Assembly (NCBI GenBank): GCA_029225485.1
Contig: JAQXWO010000041.1
Span: forward strand, 1-38,453
Direction of reading: 5' to 3'
Source: Lachnospiraceae bacterium
GTDB taxonomy: Bacteria; Bacillota; Clostridia; Lachnospirales; Lachnospiraceae
DNA: 38,453 bases
Shown: in pieces, positions 16,720 to 25,202 of the stretch
Numbering within the stretch: the first letter of the stretch is position 1
Layout: the number at the start of each line of letters is the position of its first letter
Notes under the pieces: model-generated
Told to the model about the DNA's origin: nothing
What the model saw: only the letters and a program-made list of their open reading frames with translations
Databases searched by the model: none
Translations under genes and position numbers: made by a program

Positions 16720-18732
16720 ATGAGCGGTAAATTCAAAAGAATTCTGTATGGAGGAGATTATAATCCGAATCAGTGGGGAAAGGAGGTATGGAAGGAGGAT
16801 ATGCAGATCTTCCGTGATGCCAGGATCAACAGTGCGACGATCAATGTATTTTCCTGGGCAAAGCTGCAGCCGTCGGAGGACGAGTATTATTTTGACGAGC
16901 TGGATGAGGTCGTGGAGATGCTGAGCAATGAAAATTATGATATTGTGCTGGCGACTTCTACAGCGGCGCTTCCGGCCTGGATGTTCAAAAAGTACCCGGA
17001 AGTGGCGAGGACGGATTATCAGGGCAGACGTCATAAGTTCGGACAGCGCCATAATGCATGTCCGAATTCCGTGGTTTATCAGAAGTACGCATCAGCACTG
17101 GTAGAAAAGCTGGCGCAGCGTTATGCGAAGAATCCTCATGTGACCTGCTGGCACATTAATAATGAGTACGGCGGTGAATGCTACTGTGAAAACTGTGAGA
17201 AAGCATTCCGTGTGTGGCTGAAGAAGAAATACGGAACCATCGAGGCTCTGAACAAGGCAGGGAATCTGGAATTCTGGGGTCATACGGTGTATGAGTGGGA
17301 TGAGATCGTGCTCCCCAATGCATTGGGTGACGGTATGGAGGACGGTGTGAACACTGCCTTTGCCGGTCTTTCTGTGGACTATCGCAGGTTCAATTCTGAC
17401 GGACTGCTGACTAATTTCAAGATGGAGCGTGACGTGATCCGCCGCTACAATCCGGATGCTGTGATCACCACGAATCTGATGGGTACCTACAAAGGTCTGG
17501 ATTACTTCAAATGGGCCAAAGAGATGGACATTGTATCCTGGGATAATTATCCGAGCTTTGATACTCCCTGGAGTTATATCGCTATGTGCCACGACCTGAT
17601 GCGGGGACTGAAGGGCGAGTCCTTTATGCTGATGGAGCAGACTCCCAGCCAGCAGAACTGGCAGGCGTACAATTCCCTGAAGCGTCCGGGGCAGATGCGG
17701 GCTCAGAGCTATCAGACGATTGCCCATGGTGCAGATACCATCCAGTTTTTCCAGCTCCGCCGCAGTGTGGGCGGATGTGAGAAGTTCCACGGTGCGGTGA
17801 TCGCCCATGCAGGGACGGAGAACACCCGCGTGTTCCGGGAGGTAAAGCAGCTGGGTGAGGAGCTGGAGCGCCTGGGCACTTCCACTCTGGGCTTTGTGAA
17901 CGAGTCTGAAGTGGGTGTGATCTTCGACTGGGAGAATTACTGGGCGCTGGAGTATACCAGCGGACCTACGGTTGATCTGACTTATGTGGATCAGATCCAC
18001 AGATATTATAAGTATTTCTATGAGAAGAATATCGCAGTGGACATGATTCCCTTTGATGCTGATTTCAGCAGATACAAGGTGATCGTGGCGCCGGTGCTGT
18101 ACATGGTCAAAGAAGGCATGCAGGAAGCGCTGGAAGCTTTTGTAAAGAAGGGCGGCGTACTGATCACCACCTATATGAGCGGAATCGTGGGAGAATCTGA
18201 CAATGTATACCTGGGAGGATATCCGGGACCGCTTCGTGACATGGCCGGTATCTGGGCGGAAGAAATCGATGCACTGGCACCGGAACAGTCCAACGAAGTC
18301 GTCTTTGCAGACGGCAGCAGAAGCCGCTGCAGGATGGTCTGTGACCTCATGCATCTGGAGCAGGCAGAGGAGATCGCTTCCTACGGCACAGATTTCTATG
18401 CAGGCACACCGGCAGTGACCAGGAACCGGTACGGCAGCGGAACCACCTATTATATCGGCACCTGTATGGAAGAGGACGGCATCGCGCATGTTCTGGATCT
18501 GGCTGTCGCAGATGCAGGAGTGACGCCGGTGATCGCAGATGATATCGGACTTGAGGTGACCTGCAGAAAGACAGAGGACAGCAGCTATTACTTCCTGATG
18601 AACTTCCGCGATCAGGCCCAGGAAGTGCCGGCAGAACTGGCAGGCCATACAGATATGCTGACCGGCGAGACGGTGAAGGCCGGAGAGCAGATGGCAAAAT
18701 TTGATGTGAAGATCGTGAAAGTAAATGCATAA
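16720..18732 (+). CDS. GH42 beta-galactosidase
   Basis: A 670-residue retaining beta-galactosidase. The (beta/alpha)8 catalytic domain opens with ILYGGDYNPNQWGKEVWKEDM, typical of GH42. The acid/base Glu is in HINNEYGG (about residue 149), the nucleophile Glu in LMEQTPSQQNW (about residue 306). The metal-site region CYCENCEKAFRVWLKKKYG is present. A trimerisation-like domain (about 390-600) and a short C-terminal beta domain follow. No signal peptide, so it acts on imported galactosides. AGGAGG lies about 10 bases before ATG 16720. It is divergent from the AraC regulator and separated from it by a structured leader. A bidirectional hairpin follows. Confidence 0.93.
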   Translation: MSGKFKRILYGGDYNPNQWGKEVWKEDMQIFRDARINSATINVFSWAKLQPSEDEYYFDELDEVVEMLSNENYDIVLATSTAALPAWMFKKYPEVARTDYQGRRHKFGQRHNACPNSVVYQKYASALVEKLAQRYAKNPHVTCWHINNEYGGECYCENCEKAFRVWLKKKYGTIEALNKAGNLEFWGHTVYEWDEIVLPNALGDGMEDGVNTAFAGLSVDYRRFNSDGLLTNFKMERDVIRRYNPDAVITTNLMGTYKGLDYFKWAKEMDIVSWDNYPSFDTPWSYIAMCHDLMRGLKGESFMLMEQTPSQQNWQAYNSLKRPGQMRAQSYQTIAHGADTIQFFQLRRSVGGCEKFHGAVIAHAGTENTRVFREVKQLGEELERLGTSTLGFVNESEVGVIFDWENYWALEYTSGPTVDLTYVDQIHRYYKYFYEKNIAVDMIPFDADFSRYKVIVAPVLYMVKEGMQEALEAFVKKGGVLITTYMSGIVGESDNVYLGGYPGPLRDMAGIWAEEIDALAPEQSNEVVFADGSRSRCRMVCDLMHLEQAEEIASYGTDFYAGTPAVTRNRYGSGTTYYIGTCMEEDGIAHVLDLAVADAGVTPVIADDIGLEVTCRKTEDSSYYFLMNFRDQAQEVPAELAGHTDMLTGETVKAGEQMAKFDVKIVKVNA

Positions 18733-18741
18733 ATAAAGCAT

Positions 18742-18777
18742 ACGCCCGCAGCGGCAGGAAAAGGCAGCTGCGGGCGT
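18742..18777. terminator. Hairpin between convergent GH42 and GH95 genes
   Basis: ACGCCCGCAGC (18742-18752) pairs with GCTGCGGGCGT (18767-18777), 11 perfect bases with a 14-base loop. There is no long T-run on either side, so termination strength is uncertain, but its position between convergent genes fits. Confidence 0.6.
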
Positions 18778-18801
18778 GTATCATATCCGTCGGATAAAAT
18801 T

Positions 18802-21210
18802 TCAGGAACAGGGGCGCTGTATAGTAAAGGGCTGTTCCTGTAACGTAATGTTCTGTGTAGTTCCCTTTTCATGAAGAACCACCCGTTTGCCTGAGGGACC
18901 ATGGATGGTGAGAAAGGTGATCCTGCCGTTTTCCCAGTCCATGTCAATGGTAAGGCTTCCTTTTCCCCGGAGCCCCCGGATGGATCCGCAGAAAAGTGAC
19001 TGAGGCAAAGCCGGAAGCAGGTACAGATGGGTCACCATAGTATGATCTTCCAGAAATTCCACATCATCATCCAGCAGCATCAGCAGAATGATCGCAGCGT
19101 TTCCCTGATTTCCGTCGATCTGGAACGGATACCGGCAATGGTTTAGATCCAGTCCTGGAGGATCGGTCAGGGTTTCGTCGCAGTGATAGGCCAGATTCAT
19201 CAGGTTGTAGGCTGTGGCATATTTTAGAGCATACCGGAAACAGGTCAGTGCCTGGTCTCCGTTTCGGAGCCTTGCCTGCAGGCATCCGCGATAGGCGATG
19301 GCCCAGCCAGCGGTGGTCATGCTGCGGGCTGCCAGAGATTTTTCTGCTGCTTTTCCATAGTCAGGCGTTTTTTCTCTGGACAGCAGGTTGCCGGGATAGA
19401 CGCCCCAGAGGTGTGACAGATGGCGGTGGTAAGGGAAGGGTTCCTGATATTCTTTACTCCATTCCATGATGCGGCCGTCGCTGCCGATACGGATGGGCGC
19501 CAGCTTTTGCCTGGTCTGCCGCAGCTCTTCTGTAAATTCCATGTCTGTACCCAGAATCATACCTGCCTGAATGCAGGCTTCCGTCAGGGAGAGGATCAGA
19601 GCTCTGTCGTAGGTCGGTCCTTCGCAGAGGGCACACTGGTCGCCGTTTTCGTCCAGAAACCAGTTTTCCGGAGAGGAGGATGGAGAGGTAATGAGATATC
19701 CGTCTTCATCTTCCACCATATTATCCAGATAGAACAGCATGGCTCCTTTCATAACAGGATAGGCCCACGCCAGATATTGAGGATCCGGGTCGTACAGATA
19801 ATGCTCCCACAGGTGGTGGCACTGCCATGCCGGGCTTCCGGTAGTAGACCCCCAGGAAGCATCCTCACAGGGAGAAGTGAACCCCCAGGGATTGGTACAG
19901 GTGTGGGCCAGCCAGCCTCTTGCGCCATAGTAAGTCTGTGCTGTCTTTTCTCCGGGTTTTACCAGTTCACCGGTCAGCTTCAGATAGGGAATATGGCAGG
20001 AAGACAGGTTTGCCTTTTCCACCAGCCAGTAGATCATCTGCTGGGCATTCAGATGCCAGTCGCCGTTCCAGGGCGTCAGGATCTCATCAGACCAGATGCC
20101 CTGAAGATTTGCAGGAAGACCATCCGGTACGGAACTGCAGATCATCAGATAGCGTGCATACTGCACATACAGAGAAATCAGAGCCGGGTCGGGCTCACCT
20201 TCCGCAGAAGAAATCAGCAGCTCCTTTGTGGTCACTGTTTCTGCCGGGCAGTTGTTTTTCGTTCCGAATGAAAGCTCCATTTTTTTATATTGGGGGACGT
20301 ACCAGTCCAGATGTTTCTGCAAAATAGTATCCCAGCCTGCTTCACAGGCAGCTTTCAGGTCAGACAGAGCAAGACTGCGGGGATCACAGGATTCCCGGCC
20401 CATAAAGCCGGAGAGGTCTGTACGGGCAGTCAGGATGATCCAGGCCTCGTCGGCGCCCGTGACCCGCACCCGCAGCGGTTCCTGCATGATCTGTCCGCCG
20501 GTGGCTGTCACAGCCAGGGCACAGCCATAGTGGATGCCCTGATGGGTACCGTGGCCATCGGCCAGCTGGCCATGCATGAACAATCCGCAGGGTACTTCCT
20601 CTGAAGATGTCCGGGAGAGCGGTTCCACAGCAAAGCATTCATCCCGGTCCAATCCGCAGGTAAAATCAATCTGTCCTTTTTCTGTGCAGGTCAGATGTAC
20701 ACAGATTGCCTGATAATCCGCGGAGACAAGGTATTCCCGTGTGTATTTGCGGCCTCCCAGGGAGAAAGAGACGGATGCAGCTGCATGCTCCAGGTTCAGT
20801 GTGCGCCGGTAATCTTCCAGACAGCAGGTATCCTGTCTGCCGGAGGATACGGCCTGAAAATAAGAAATCATGAGGCGGCCTAACATCTGATAGCAGCCGA
20901 ATGGAACATCGGTGCCGTGCGCGTAATTGGTTCCGGGACCCTTGCAGGTAAAATGTTCTCCGAACAGCTTCTGGGCTTCGGCATGCTTTCCCTCCCGCAG
21001 CAGACGGCGGATCTCGGGCAGGTGGGCGGCTGCTCCCGGACGGTCGGATTCCTCCAGACTGCCGGACCACATGGAGCTTTCATTTAAAATCAGCTGTTCC
21101 CGCAGCACTTCTCCGTACACGCAGGCTCCCAGCCTTCCGTTCCCGATCAGCAGAGATTCCGTAAAATCTCTGGCAGGTGTATCAAAAAGAATCTGATTGA
21201 CCTGTGTCAT
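18802..21210 (-). CDS. GH95-family alpha-fucosidase or related enzyme
   Basis: An 802-residue GH95-type inverting glycosidase, expected to release alpha-1,2-fucose or alpha-galactose-like residues. The N-terminal domain starts ILFDTPARDFTESLLIGNGRLGACVYG with LNESSMWSGS. The (alpha/alpha)6 domain carries the acid Glu in TSPSSSPENWF and the base-activating Asp in QIDGNQGNAA. The family's catalytic Asn-x-Asn region reads DWHLNAQQMIYW here, so at least one Asn seems replaced. The track start (21357) is too long; ATG 21210 gives the family N-terminus and has GAAGGGAGAC upstream. No signal peptide. Convergent with GH42, divergent from the response regulator gene. Confidence 0.85.
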   Translation of the reverse strand: MTQVNQILFDTPARDFTESLLIGNGRLGACVYGEVLREQLILNESSMWSGSLEESDRPGAAAHLPEIRRLLREGKHAEAQKLFGEHFTCKGPGTNYAHGTDVPFGCYQMLGRLMISYFQAVSSGRQDTCCLEDYRRTLNLEHAAASVSFSLGGRKYTREYLVSADYQAICVHLTCTEKGQIDFTCGLDRDECFAVEPLSRTSSEEVPCGLFMHGQLADGHGTHQGIHYGCALAVTATGGQIMQEPLRVRVTGADEAWIILTARTDLSGFMGRESCDPRSLALSDLKAACEAGWDTILQKHLDWYVPQYKKMELSFGTKNNCPAETVTTKELLISSAEGEPDPALISLYVQYARYLMICSSVPDGLPANLQGIWSDEILTPWNGDWHLNAQQMIYWLVEKANLSSCHIPYLKLTGELVKPGEKTAQTYYGARGWLAHTCTNPWGFTSPCEDASWGSTTGSPAWQCHHLWEHYLYDPDPQYLAWAYPVMKGAMLFYLDNMVEDEDGYLITSPSSSPENWFLDENGDQCALCEGPTYDRALILSLTEACIQAGMILGTDMEFTEELRQTRQKLAPIRIGSDGRIMEWSKEYQEPFPYHRHLSHLWGVYPGNLLSREKTPDYGKAAEKSLAARSMTTAGWAIAYRGCLQARLRNGDQALTCFRYALKYATAYNLMNLAYHCDETLTDPPGLDLNHCRYPFQIDGNQGNAAIILLMLLDDDVEFLEDHTMVTHLYLLPALPQSLFCGSIRGLRGKGSLTIDMDWENGRITFLTIHGPSGKRVVLHEKGTTQNITLQEQPFTIQRPCS

Positions 21211-21333
21211 AGTCAGTCTCCCTTCTATTTGTATTTGAAGATCTTCTGATAATCTCCATGCTAAAAGTGCAGGGTAGTTTTTGGGAGTAGGATGTTTTTT
21301 CATCCCCCCTTTTCTTGCATTCCGATGGTACAA

Positions 21334-21339
21334 TATAAT
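21334..21339 (+). promoter_or_regulatory. Possible -10 box upstream of the response regulator
   Basis: TATAAT lies immediately before the inverted-repeat element at 21340, with no good -35 hexamer at 17 bases. If used, the transcript would carry the whole element in its leader. Confidence 0.3.
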
Positions 21340-21473
21340 CTGTTCAGAGCCAAGCAAAATTTCATAAAACAGACGTAAAATGCTTGCATTTTTAAGTCTG
21401 TTTTTGAAATTTTATTTGGCGGATACGCCATACCGACGAAATGCGCAGCATTTTGGAGGCTGGCTCTGAACAG
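21340..21473. repeat. 134-base element with perfect 13-base terminal inverted repeats
   Basis: CTGTTCAGAGCCA (21340-21352) is the exact inverse of TGGCTCTGAACAG (21461-21473). Inside, AAAATTTCATAAAACAGAC pairs with GTCTGTTTTTGAAATTTT (9 and 8 to 10 base blocks with a central AAAATGC-TT-GCATTTT), followed by GGCG-GATA-CGCC and AAATGC-GCA-GCATTT hairpins. No coding capacity. The build is that of a non-autonomous MITE-like repeat. The 21211-21522 gap is otherwise featureless except for two copies of GAACAGATATAGA downstream (from 21468 and 21485). Confidence 0.65.
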
Positions 21474-21522
21474 ATATAGATATAGAACAGATATAGAAAT
21501 ATATGACAGAGGGAAGTAACAA

Positions 21523-22227
21523 ATGATTCGTGTTTTAGTGGTAGATGATATGCAGCCGATCTGCAGAAGATATGAAAGACTGATCAATCAGGAAGAGGAT
21601 ATGGAAGTGGCAGGACTCGCTTTCTCCGGAACGGAGGCTCTGGCTCAGGTCAGCCGGCTGCGGCCGGACGTGGTTCTGATGGATATTGAGATGGAGACAA
21701 AGACCTCCGGGCTGGATGCCGCCAGAGATATCCTGCAGATGTATCCGGAGATTAAGATTATCATTTTGACTGTTTACGAGGAGGATGAATTTGTATTTCA
21801 GGCTTTTCAGCTGGGAGTCACAGATTATCTCATCAAGAATTCAGAAAAAGAAGAGATCATCACCTGTATCAAGGATGCCTATTCCGGGAATTCTCCGATC
21901 CGCCCGGTGATCGCGGAAAAAATCCGCCGGGAGTTTCAGCGTGTCAAGACGAGCGAACAGAGTTTTCTGTATTGTCTGCACATCATTGCGGAGATGACTC
22001 AGACTGAGATCGATATTCTCAGCCTGCTGAGCCAGGGCTATACGAGAACAGAAATATGCAAGATCCGGTGTGTGGAGCTGTCCACGGTGAAGACACAGAT
22101 CAAGAGCATTCTGAAGAAGTTCAACAAAAGCACAACGGCTGAGGTGATTCAGCAGATGAATGACCTGCAGATCTTTGATTATATACGAAATATCAGCAAA
22201 AATATGCCGCTGGACGGCAAAAAATAA
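21523..22227 (+). CDS. NarL/LuxR-type response regulator
   Basis: A 234-residue two-component regulator. The receiver domain shows VVDDMQ, phospho-acceptor Asp54 in VVLMDIEME, Thr in IIILTVYEED and Lys105 in DYLIKNSEKE. The output domain is a LuxR-type helix-turn-helix (MTQTEIDILSLLSQGYTRTEICKIRCVELSTVKTQIKSILKKFN, about residues 163-206). It is 18 bases upstream of the GH5 gene and certainly co-transcribed with it. The likely partner is the histidine kinase encoded convergently just beyond GH5 (23604-25112), since no other kinase is present in the window. A repeat element fills its upstream region. Confidence 0.87.
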   Translation: MIRVLVVDDMQPICRRYERLINQEEDMEVAGLAFSGTEALAQVSRLRPDVVLMDIEMETKTSGLDAARDILQMYPEIKIIILTVYEEDEFVFQAFQLGVTDYLIKNSEKEEIITCIKDAYSGNSPIRPVIAEKIRREFQRVKTSEQSFLYCLHIIAEMTQTEIDILSLLSQGYTRTEICKIRCVELSTVKTQIKSILKKFNKSTTAEVIQQMNDLQIFDYIRNISKNMPLDGKK

Positions 22228-22245
22228 AAACAGGCGGGGTTGAGG

Positions 22246-23583
22246 ATGAAAAAGTACTTTGTCAAAGCAGAACAGACAGAATTTACAAAAGCCGGGGAGC
22301 CGGTCCTGTTCCGGGGGCTGGGAATCGGAAGCTGGCTGAATCTGGAGCATTTCATGGTGGGTATTCCCACACCGGACAATCAGATCCGGAAGACTGTGCA
22401 GAAAATATTTGGTCAAAATACGGCGGAACAGTTTTTTGACACCTTTATCAGAAGTTTTATCACAGAACAGGATTTTGCGTTTATGAAGGAATGCGGGGTC
22501 AATGTCGTGAGGGTACCCTTTAATTACCGCCTGTTCATTGATGACCAGAATCCATATGAATATAAAAAGGAAGGTCTGATCTATTTCGATTATCTGCTGG
22601 AGCTTTGCCAGCGGTATCAGATCTATCTGCTTTTGGATCTGCACACGGCTCCGGGCGGGCAGAATCCGGACTGGCATTCAGATAATAATACGGGAATTCC
22701 CCAGTTCTGGCACTATAAGGTATTTCGGGATCAGATCGTGGGATTGTGGAGGCATATCGCAGAGCATTGCAGAGAGCAGGAGTATCTGCTGGGATATGAT
22801 GTTCTGAATGAACCCTATTTGATCGATGCGCCGGATGTACTGACCGGTTTTTATCAGGATGTGACCAGGGCTATCCGGGAGGTGGATCAGAATCATATTA
22901 TTTTTCTGGAGGGGGATCATTTTGCGATGCAGTTCGACTGCATTCATGAGATTCATGATGAAAATACGGCCCTGACGTTTCATTATTATCCCACTGTGTG
23001 GGAACCTGAGCTGTTTGAGAGCAGTTATGACAAAGTAGCCCGCTGTGCAAAATTCCGGGAGATACTGAATCAGATTGCATCCATCCGGGAGCAGTTCGGC
23101 CGTCCGGTCCTGTGCGGGGAAGCCGGTTATGATATTGACAAAAATAATGTGGATCATACGCTGGAGCTTCTGGATGAGACCCTTACGATGTTCAATGAGG
23201 CCGGGATATCCTGGACATTATGGTGCTATAAGGACGCGCAGTTTATGGGACTCGTATATCCCGGGACAGAATCGCCCTGGATGCAGTTTGTGGAGAAGGT
23301 ACACAGAAGCTGGACCCACTATAAGGAAATGAGTCAGGCGAATGAATTGATGGAGACCATCCGCAGGATACCGGAATTTGCGTCTGCTTCCGATGAGCTG
23401 TGTTACTTTATGCAGTTCCGGCAGAGAGGGATCCTGTACCGCTTCCAGACAGCATGTATTCTGGAGCCGCTGCTGCAGGAATATACGGCAGAAGAGCTGC
23501 TTGATCTGCCCAGGTCTTTCCTCTTTGAAAACTGTGAGTATTATCCTGGATATGCGGATCTGCTGAAAGAGAAAACACGATAA
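22246..23583 (+). CDS. GH5-family glycoside hydrolase (intracellular)
   Basis: A 445-residue clan GH-A enzyme. FRGLGIGSWLNLEHFM, the Arg motif GVNVVRVPFNYRLF, LLLDLHTAPGGQN, acid/base Glu in DVLNEPYL (about residue 189), FHYYP, nucleophile Glu in PVLCGEAGYD (about residue 292) and the Trp in ISWTLWCYKD are the ordered GH5 catalytic motifs. It lacks a signal peptide and binding modules, so it probably acts on short imported beta-glycans; exo-glucanase-like enzymes look similar. The track start is TTG 22240, but GGCGGGG 6 bases before ATG 22246 favours the latter. Cotranscribed with the response regulator. A terminator follows at once. Confidence 0.87.
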   Translation: MKKYFVKAEQTEFTKAGEPVLFRGLGIGSWLNLEHFMVGIPTPDNQIRKTVQKIFGQNTAEQFFDTFIRSFITEQDFAFMKECGVNVVRVPFNYRLFIDDQNPYEYKKEGLIYFDYLLELCQRYQIYLLLDLHTAPGGQNPDWHSDNNTGIPQFWHYKVFRDQIVGLWRHIAEHCREQEYLLGYDVLNEPYLIDAPDVLTGFYQDVTRAIREVDQNHIIFLEGDHFAMQFDCIHEIHDENTALTFHYYPTVWEPELFESSYDKVARCAKFREILNQIASIREQFGRPVLCGEAGYDIDKNNVDHTLELLDETLTMFNEAGISWTLWCYKDAQFMGLVYPGTESPWMQFVEKVHRSWTHYKEMSQANELMETIRRIPEFASASDELCYFMQFRQRGILYRFQTACILEPLLQEYTAEELLDLPRSFLFENCEYYPGYADLLKEKTR

Positions 23584-23592
23584 AAAGGACGG

Positions 23593-23622
23593 AAAATGCT
23601 GCCTCAGGGCAGCATTTTTTTC
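23593..23622. terminator. Bidirectional terminator overlapping the histidine kinase stop codon
   Basis: AAAATGCTGCC (23593-23603) pairs with GGCAGCATTTT (23608-23618) around a TCAG loop, followed by TTTT. The loop contains the complement of the kinase TGA stop (23604-23606), so its right arm encodes the last kinase codons. Confidence 0.85.
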
Positions 23623-25112
23623 AGATTCGGCAGAAGGATACGGAAGGTGGTGCCTTTGCCTTCTTTGCTTTCCGCCGTGATTTTTCCATTGTGTGCTTTG
23701 ATGATCTGATAAGTCATGGTCATGCCGATTCCCCAGTGGGCAGCTATGGGCTGTGAACTGAAGAAAGGTTCGAAAATATGAGGCAGATTTTCCTCCGGAA
23801 TGCCGGGACCGGTGTCTGTCACGGAAAGAGCGATCCAGTTGTCGATGGAGCGGAGTGTAAAATGCAGTGTTTTGCGTTCCGGCGGCATGTCCCTCATGGC
23901 GTCCAGAGCATTGGTCACAATATTGTGGAGAGCCTGTTCGAAATGGTTGGGGTCCACCAGTGCCTGAGGAATCTGGCCGACTGCTTTTACAGAGACCTGA
24001 TAATCCTTCAGTTCAGGAGACATGCGTCCCAGCATCTCGTGGATCAGCTGTTCCAGACCGGTCTGTTCCATGGTGAGCTGGGCCAGCTTGGTGCTCCGGT
24101 GAAGCTTGTCCAGCCTGTTGTAGAGATTCCGGCAGCGCTCAATGATGTGATTCAGATCTTCCTGATTTTCCCCGGGGACTTCTAAAAGCTGCGCTTCCGC
24201 TTCGATGGCCAGCAGTTCATTTTTCATATAGTGACAGAAGGCTTTGGAAGAGGTATTTACCGCATCGATCTGTCCGGAGATGGTGAAATCTTTCTGATTC
24301 ATCTTCTGATTCATTCTGGCCAGGGCGATGGAACAGATGCACATCAGAATAGAAGAAAGAAACAGATAATATGGGAAGATGGTATAAATGATCGTCTGGT
24401 CATACAGTGTCAGAGAAGCATAGCTGGTATATCCGGAAACGATGGAGAAACGGATCATATGAGCCGGCAGCTGCCCGAACAGAGCCAGGTAGGAGACCAT
24501 AATAAGAGTATAACTGATGGTTTCACCGTATGCAAAGTATTTAAAATGAGGAAAGGCATAGATCTGCCGGTTGCTCCGGAACAGATTCAGGATGCTCAGT
24601 ATGACCAGAAGATTGTTGATGCTCATGGTGAGTATGTGCAGGATCTGGAGAAACAGGGAGAACTGCCCGCTGTTCATGATATGGGGATACAGAAACAGGT
24701 ATCCGAGTTTCTGTACAAGAGGATCGTAGAGCAGATACTCAGCGAGGATATAAATTACCACCGCCTTCTGCACTTTTTTCATGATCTCTTTGTTGGTGAT
24801 ATTCATATAGCTGACGGAAAAAAAACAGCCAAGCAGAATCGTCAGCAGACTGAACAGATTCATAAAACGGATGATGGTGTCTCTGGTGATCGGGAAAAAC
24901 ATAAAGGTCTGCCATACGGTCTTCGGAAGGAGAAAATAATTCTCGATGATATTGTAGTAGCGGACATCCCTGGACAGATACAGGATCATGAAAAGAATGG
25001 CAAGCGCATAGATCAGCACAGTGCCCAGCAGATATTTTACGGATGTGCGCTGGTCATGCTGAAAAATCAGGAAGGATATAAAAATAATAAACACAGTAAA
25101 GAAATATAGCAT
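23604..25112 (-). CDS. Polytopic membrane sensor histidine kinase
   Basis: A 502-residue kinase. About seven to eight membrane helices occupy residues 1-265. A dimerisation region follows with the probable phospho-acceptor His294 in AFCHYMKNELLAIEAEAQLL. The ATPase domain has the N box (NIVTNALDAM), G1 (DTGPGI), F box (IFEPFF) and G2 (GIGMTMTYQIIKAHNGKI), all intact. It has no extracellular sensor domain of its own, which suggests sensing through membrane helices or a partner protein. It lies 90 bases from a divergent sugar-binding lipoprotein gene and next to the LuxR-type regulator/GH5 unit, so a three-part sugar sensor is plausible. Confidence 0.87.
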   Translation of the reverse strand: MLYFFTVFIIFISFLIFQHDQRTSVKYLLGTVLIYALAILFMILYLSRDVRYYNIIENYFLLPKTVWQTFMFFPITRDTIIRFMNLFSLLTILLGCFFSVSYMNITNKEIMKKVQKAVVIYILAEYLLYDPLVQKLGYLFLYPHIMNSGQFSLFLQILHILTMSINNLLVILSILNLFRSNRQIYAFPHFKYFAYGETISYTLIMVSYLALFGQLPAHMIRFSIVSGYTSYASLTLYDQTIIYTIFPYYLFLSSILMCICSIALARMNQKMNQKDFTISGQIDAVNTSSKAFCHYMKNELLAIEAEAQLLEVPGENQEDLNHIIERCRNLYNRLDKLHRSTKLAQLTMEQTGLEQLIHEMLGRMSPELKDYQVSVKAVGQIPQALVDPNHFEQALHNIVTNALDAMRDMPPERKTLHFTLRSIDNWIALSVTDTGPGIPEENLPHIFEPFFSSQPIAAHWGIGMTMTYQIIKAHNGKITAESKEGKGTTFRILLPNLKKMLP

Positions 25113-25202
25113 GGCTTACCTCGTTGTATTTCATGACAGAATGGGTTAAAATGGAAACATCATAAAAAGTATAACACAGAAAGCAAAAAGGGTAAAGGCG
25201 AT

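Noticed and set aside
17092-18741. 549-residue minus-strand ORF opposite the GH42 gene
   Set aside because: It is a shadow of the beta-galactosidase codons: rich in His, Ile and Cys, no recognisable domain, no ribosome site, and it lies entirely within or over a clear GH42 gene.
21211-21357. Longer start for the GH95 gene
   Set aside because: The 49 extra residues do not resemble a GH95 N-terminus or signal peptide, and the internal ATG 21210 has a good ribosome site.
24231-25109. 292-residue plus-strand ORF over the histidine kinase
   Set aside because: Antisense shadow; the minus strand has all kinase boxes intact.
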